Positions 60,304-64,000 of a stretch of DNA of 64,000 nucleotides are shown piece by piece. The stretch lies in assembly GCA_028015205.1 (NCBI GenBank), contig CM051508.1:10124001-10188000 (forward strand). Reading direction: 5' to 3'. The DNA is from Mytilisepta virgata. Lineage: Eukaryota > Mollusca > Bivalvia > Mytilida > Mytilidae. The notes under the pieces are model-generated. The model saw only the letters and a list, made by a program, of their open reading frames with translations. It ran no database searches and was not told the DNA's origin. Within the stretch, counting starts at the first letter, position 1, and each line of letters starts with the position of its first letter. Both the position numbers and the translations under genes were made by a program.

Positions 60304-61240
60304 TGACAGAGGAGACCTCTTCATTACCCGTTTTAGTTAAATATACTTGTATGTTAATATTTAGGTCGGAAAATAAGGTTTTCCTCAATTGCTCATATTT
60401 ATTGCAAATTAAAGTGTTTTTTTATCTTCGATATTATTGCATTCACAAGATATTCTTAAATTTTTATTTTTATTTTTAGGCGGGGGGGGGGGGGGGTTAA
60501 GTTTGTTAATTTTTTAACAATAGATCTTGGTAAATTGAAATCCAAATAATTCTTCGAAACAGTTGTAAGAAGAATAAATTCTGGTGCATTTGGATCTATG
60601 GAGGAATTATTCCGTATAATATCTTTCATTATTCCATGAAAATTATTGAACGTATTCTAGAATGTTGGAGAAAACGACCGTTTTTTGATGCATGTTACAA
60701 ATATCCTTTGTTTAATACAGCCAATAGGGATCCGATTACGTTAAATGTTAATCCTCGTTGAAATTTGCACGATGAGAAATCAGAATTGTGCCGTCTTTCC
60801 GCCGTTGACCAGTGGTACCCCACCCCCCCTTCCAGAAACAGAAAACGCAATATCCTCTTGAAAATTTAGATTAATATATAAACTTGGATGAATATTATAA
60901 ATGAAAAATGAGAAAATTTGTTTGTTCTTTTCATACATTTTATATACGTTACAGTTGATTTGTTATTTTGAATGAAATGACCATATGAAAACCTTTTGAT
61001 GGCGAAATATCCTATTCAGAGTTAAATAAATCCAAATTTTCCATTTTATTTATATAATTGAAATTTCTCTTTGAAAAATTGAAAAAAGTACCAGAAGTAT
61101 GGACAAATGGTAACCAGATTTATCTTTAGTAACTGGACCTCATTAAACAACCTTTTTGCAGATATTTTTTTATACTTTTAGTAAATTTTCTTTGCAACTT
61201 CTCGCCAGCCTGCATTTTCTGGTATGCTTAAATACTAAAA

Positions 61241-61275
61241 AAAAAATAAATAAATAAATAAATAAATAAATAACC
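61241..61275 (+). repeat. (AAAT)n microsatellite
   Basis: About eight AAAT units after an A run. Confidence 0.85.
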
Positions 61276-61626
61276 ATGTAATAACAAATATATTAAATTA
61301 CATGTATAATTCAAAATAAAATACTAAACAAAAAGGAAAACTTCCTTATTTGGAAAAATTACGAAAAATACAATTTTGGTATATTACGGATGTTTTTTTC
61401 GGGTTAAATTTCAGGACAAAAGATTCTGAAACTATTCATACACAGGTAGTCACGATCGTGAATGAATAAAGAACACATTGAATCACTCTTTGAACTTAAT
61501 ATCAAAATCACGATTTTCAAAAATAAATATGACCAAATTTTATGGTTCAAAGACTTCAAATCCTTTAATCAATAAAACATACGTTTACCTTTAATTTAAA
61601 CCGGGAAACTCATTGTTGCGCTCGGG

Positions 61627-61634
61627 TATATAGA
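61627..61634 (+). promoter_or_regulatory. TATA box upstream of the second gene
   Basis: TATATAGA, followed 24 bp later by an initiator-like TCAATT; the ATG at 61725 is 98 bp from the TATA box. Confidence 0.4.
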
Positions 61635-61724
61635 TATACACCTGTTGGTCAATTAGTATTCGTACATTTGTTGTTGGTGTAGTCGGACCAGAAACACGGG
61701 GAAAAAAAACAAAAAATCACCAAA

Positions 61725-61821
61725 ATGAGAAGTCTGATTCTATTACTAGTGTTTTCATGGAATATATATGATTCTCATACCTTTTCTGGTGTTTTTTCGC
61801 AATTTGATGATTTAAAGGGAG
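61725..61821 (+). CDS. Probable first exon of a second gene (secreted or membrane protein)
   Basis: The start context is caaaATGAG, and translation gives MRSLILLLVFSWNIYDS, a clear signal-peptide-like leader, then HTFSGVFSQFDDLKG. It is followed at 61822 by a consensus donor G|GTAAGG in phase 1. A TATA box lies about 100 bp upstream. The gene would be divergent from the metalloprotease, 5.1 kb away. I found no convincing second exon before the window ends, so the product is unknown. A chance ORF remains possible. Confidence 0.5.
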
Positions 61822-62950
61822 GTAAGGTTTCGTTTTTGTGAGTAAGGATCTCGAGAGAATCAATTTTTGTTTCTAAAATATTTATGCGAAGTATCCTATT
61901 AATCCTATTAATCAAGTTTCCGTATGTATTCAAAACATTTATCTCATAGATACGTGTACTAAAAACATCCATTGAATATTTAACTATAGGTAAAAAGGAG
62001 AAAAAAATCTTGGTCAAACAAAAAATTAAATTTCTGAAAATTTCGGTTTTTTTATTATTGATTTTTTTGCATTTTTTGTATACACGCAATATGTTAATTG
62101 TTTTTTTTATAAACGGTATTTATATTTGTTCCTTTTGATATTGATTTGTGAAGGTTAGGAATTTTAATATTGTATAGGATCCTCAGTTAACGCTAGGTGC
62201 AGCACTGGGCGGACACATCGATTGTTAACATTGTATCTGGTATCCAAATTATCTATAGATAGGGGATAAAGATTTCTTAACCCAGTCTTCCCATAACTTC
62301 CGGAAAAAAGCTCCGCCTGGCGTTAGTTGAACATCCTATACTGTAAAGTAAGCGAAAGAAATGCAGGCAAATGATAACAAGCTTGTGACAAATACAGAAT
62401 AAACATATAACACTTTAAACACACTCTTTTTTGGAGCTCCCTACCCCACACGGTCAAATGAGCAGCCGCCTCAGTAGTGCTCCCCTCTTGTAGAGTATAT
62501 ATGCAGGTTCTAACTTCACACATTATGATTTGTGTTCTTGTAAGTTGTTTCTTCGCTAGGTAAAACTGGACAAAAGTACCCTGGGACCAGGCTTTGTCCG
62601 AGTAATAAATTTTGGAATAAGACCCTTTTTGTTACGATACTTGGGTTGTATTCCCAGGTTCGTCCTAAAAAACGGCATTGACCTTGTTGTTATAATACAA
62701 ATATAAATAACAAATAATTTGCATAAGATACATGTATGTAATATCTACTGCCGAGAGGATTATATAGATAAGAACAGATAAGATAGATAAGATATTTTAT
62801 TTTCCAAATTAGGTCCCCAGAGGGAGGGGGGGTCGGAGGGGGCATTAACATTTAACAGTAATGATTTTTTTTTCACACATTTGGTTTAAGAACAAACACA
62901 ATTTTTTCACATAATAAATACATGTATTAGCACATGACATACCAGTTTAG
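61822..62950. other. Likely first intron of the second gene; no exon recognised
   Basis: An acceptor-like site near 62560 opens a phase-1 frame of about 40 codons, but without a donor or motif. Otherwise AT-rich. Confidence 0.4.
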
Positions 62951-63314
62951 GCCACATCGATATGATTTTTAGTTCTTTGGATTTTGCCGCTCCAATTTTT
63001 GAACTATGTAAATTTTAAGAAAAAAAAAATATGCAGCCTCGTTTTGCAAAAATCCTGAAAATTCGCCCCAAATTCTTCATTTTTCAAGAAAATAAAATAA
63101 TAAAAAAAAATTGTCCATCCGTTCCTAAAATTTGTAAAAATTGGGATTTTTTGCAATATTTTATTTTAAAAAATTTGTGTCGCATGTAAATTTGATCTTC
63201 GCCCGAAAAAAAAAATTTTCACGTGAAAAAAAATTAAAATTAAAATTTCTGTCGCTCGCACCTATTTTTGCCATCCAAAATTCGAACAAACGAAAAAGTA
63301 ATTTTATGTGGCCT
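62951..63314 (+). repeat. Interspersed AT-rich repeat, copy 3 (most complete)
   Basis: Termini taggccacat / atgtggcctt, interior as in 8088-8385 and 39562-39896. A non-autonomous DNA element is the likeliest reading. Confidence 0.7.
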
Positions 63315-63589
63315 TATATTTCAAGTATGTAAAGATCAAATCTCTGATGTATAATTTAATGATTATGGCTACTCCAGAGACGTGGAAAATGCTCCTTTCC
63401 TATTTTGATTTAAAACTGATGAATCCGATTGATTGTTTGGCGGCAAGAAATCCCAAGGGACGGTGCTTTAGGTCTATGGACATAAAAAATTCAAGATCTC
63501 ATAGACCTCTATGACTGGGTTACAAAATAAGAACTCTAGTAGTTATCACGCATATTTCGTTAGAAATTATATCAAATAGAATAGAAGTG

Positions 63590-63655
63590 GAAACGGGGAA
63601 TGTGTCAAAGAGACAACAACCCGACCAACGAGAAGAAAACAGCTCAAGGCTACAT
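63590..63655 (+). repeat. Partial copy of the 23312 interspersed repeat
   Basis: aaacggggaatgtgtcaaag and acaacccgaccaacgag match 27725-27770 and the reverse complement of 23900-23955. Confidence 0.65.
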
Positions 63656-63659
63656 ACAA

Positions 63660-64000
63660 TGCATACAGATAATACACGTGAACCTCCAGTCAAATAGTGT
63701 ACTATTTAATAAAATTTTAATTTCTGGATCAAAATTTGAAAAAGAGTGACATTTCAGTAGGAAATGTTTGAAATTACCATAAAGTGTCCTGGTATGAAAC
63801 TTAATTCTTGATCTGTATCATTTATAAATCAAGGAAGTTTTGTTTTTAAAACAGAGTAAATAAATGTAGACATCTTAAAGATAATAAAAACTTTCTTTAT
63901 AAGTATAGAAATTTCCTTAAAAAGATCAAAATTTAGGTATTGATAAAAAGATATACGTGCAATGAACAATATTTAATTCGGCAAAGTATCATAGACTTGG
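63660..64000. other. AT-rich window end, nothing recognised
   Basis: No ORF, RNA gene or repeat that I can support. Confidence 0.5.

Larger units (their letters stand above)
56770..61620. other. Intergenic region between two divergent genes
   Basis: Holds foldback elements (57217-57347, 58444-58587), SINE pieces, a hAT-type MITE and AT-rich sequence. The ORF at 57318-57530 overlaps a foldback arm and has no support. Confidence 0.55.

Noticed and set aside
62522..62690. Possible second exon of the divergent gene after ttcgctag.
   Set aside because: The frame is open for only about 40 codons and no good donor or recognisable domain follows.

Overview
The window is animal (eukaryotic) DNA, most likely from a bivalve mollusc close to Mytilus. 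Evidence: long GT-AG introns, a metazoan-type metalloprotease gene, tRNA-derived SINEs, LINE fragments, MITEs and foldback elements, many poly(C)/poly(G) tracts, and several interspersed repeats that look like those I know from bivalve genomes. Nothing points to a prokaryote or virus. The species call is inference.

Layout. 1-6600 is a tandem array of an apparently identical 550-bp unit. Each unit carries, on the minus strand, an elongator tRNA-Met(CAT) gene that has lost 11 nt (3' half of the D arm and the 5' side of the anticodon stem). The last gene (6590-6681) is intact and has a 19-nt intron after position 37. 6690-8540 holds repeat relics. 8541-17680 is a 56-bp satellite of about 148 monomers with 11-monomer (616 bp) and 45-monomer (2508 bp) higher-order duplications, interrupted near its start by a 5'-truncated LINE. 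17.7-21.1 kb holds a decayed ORF, a foldback element and two SINEs.

21183-56597 (minus strand) is one gene, which I assembled from 18 exons. Every junction is GT-AG and the frame stays open through all of them, giving 933 residues. It encodes a type I transmembrane reprolysin (M12B) protease: signal peptide, prodomain without cysteine, RRKR furin site, catalytic domain with HELGHSLGAQHD and a Met-turn, ADAMTS-type cysteine-rich region, two six-cysteine PLAC-like modules on separate symmetric exons, a transmembrane helix and a long basic, Ser/Thr/Pro-rich tail with a PPEY motif. I see no thrombospondin repeat. Its introns are full of transposable elements, including a 1.1-kb foldback element with arms built of GCGAAAAC-like subrepeats, hAT-type MITEs with perfect 8-bp target duplications, a second MITE family, LINE 3' fragments and several minisatellites.

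56.6-64 kb is upstream of this gene. On the plus strand at 61725-61821 there is a probable first exon of a second, divergently oriented gene for a secreted or membrane protein (TATA box, good start context, signal peptide, splice donor). I could not find its later exons. The remainder is intergenic with SINE, MITE and foldback copies.
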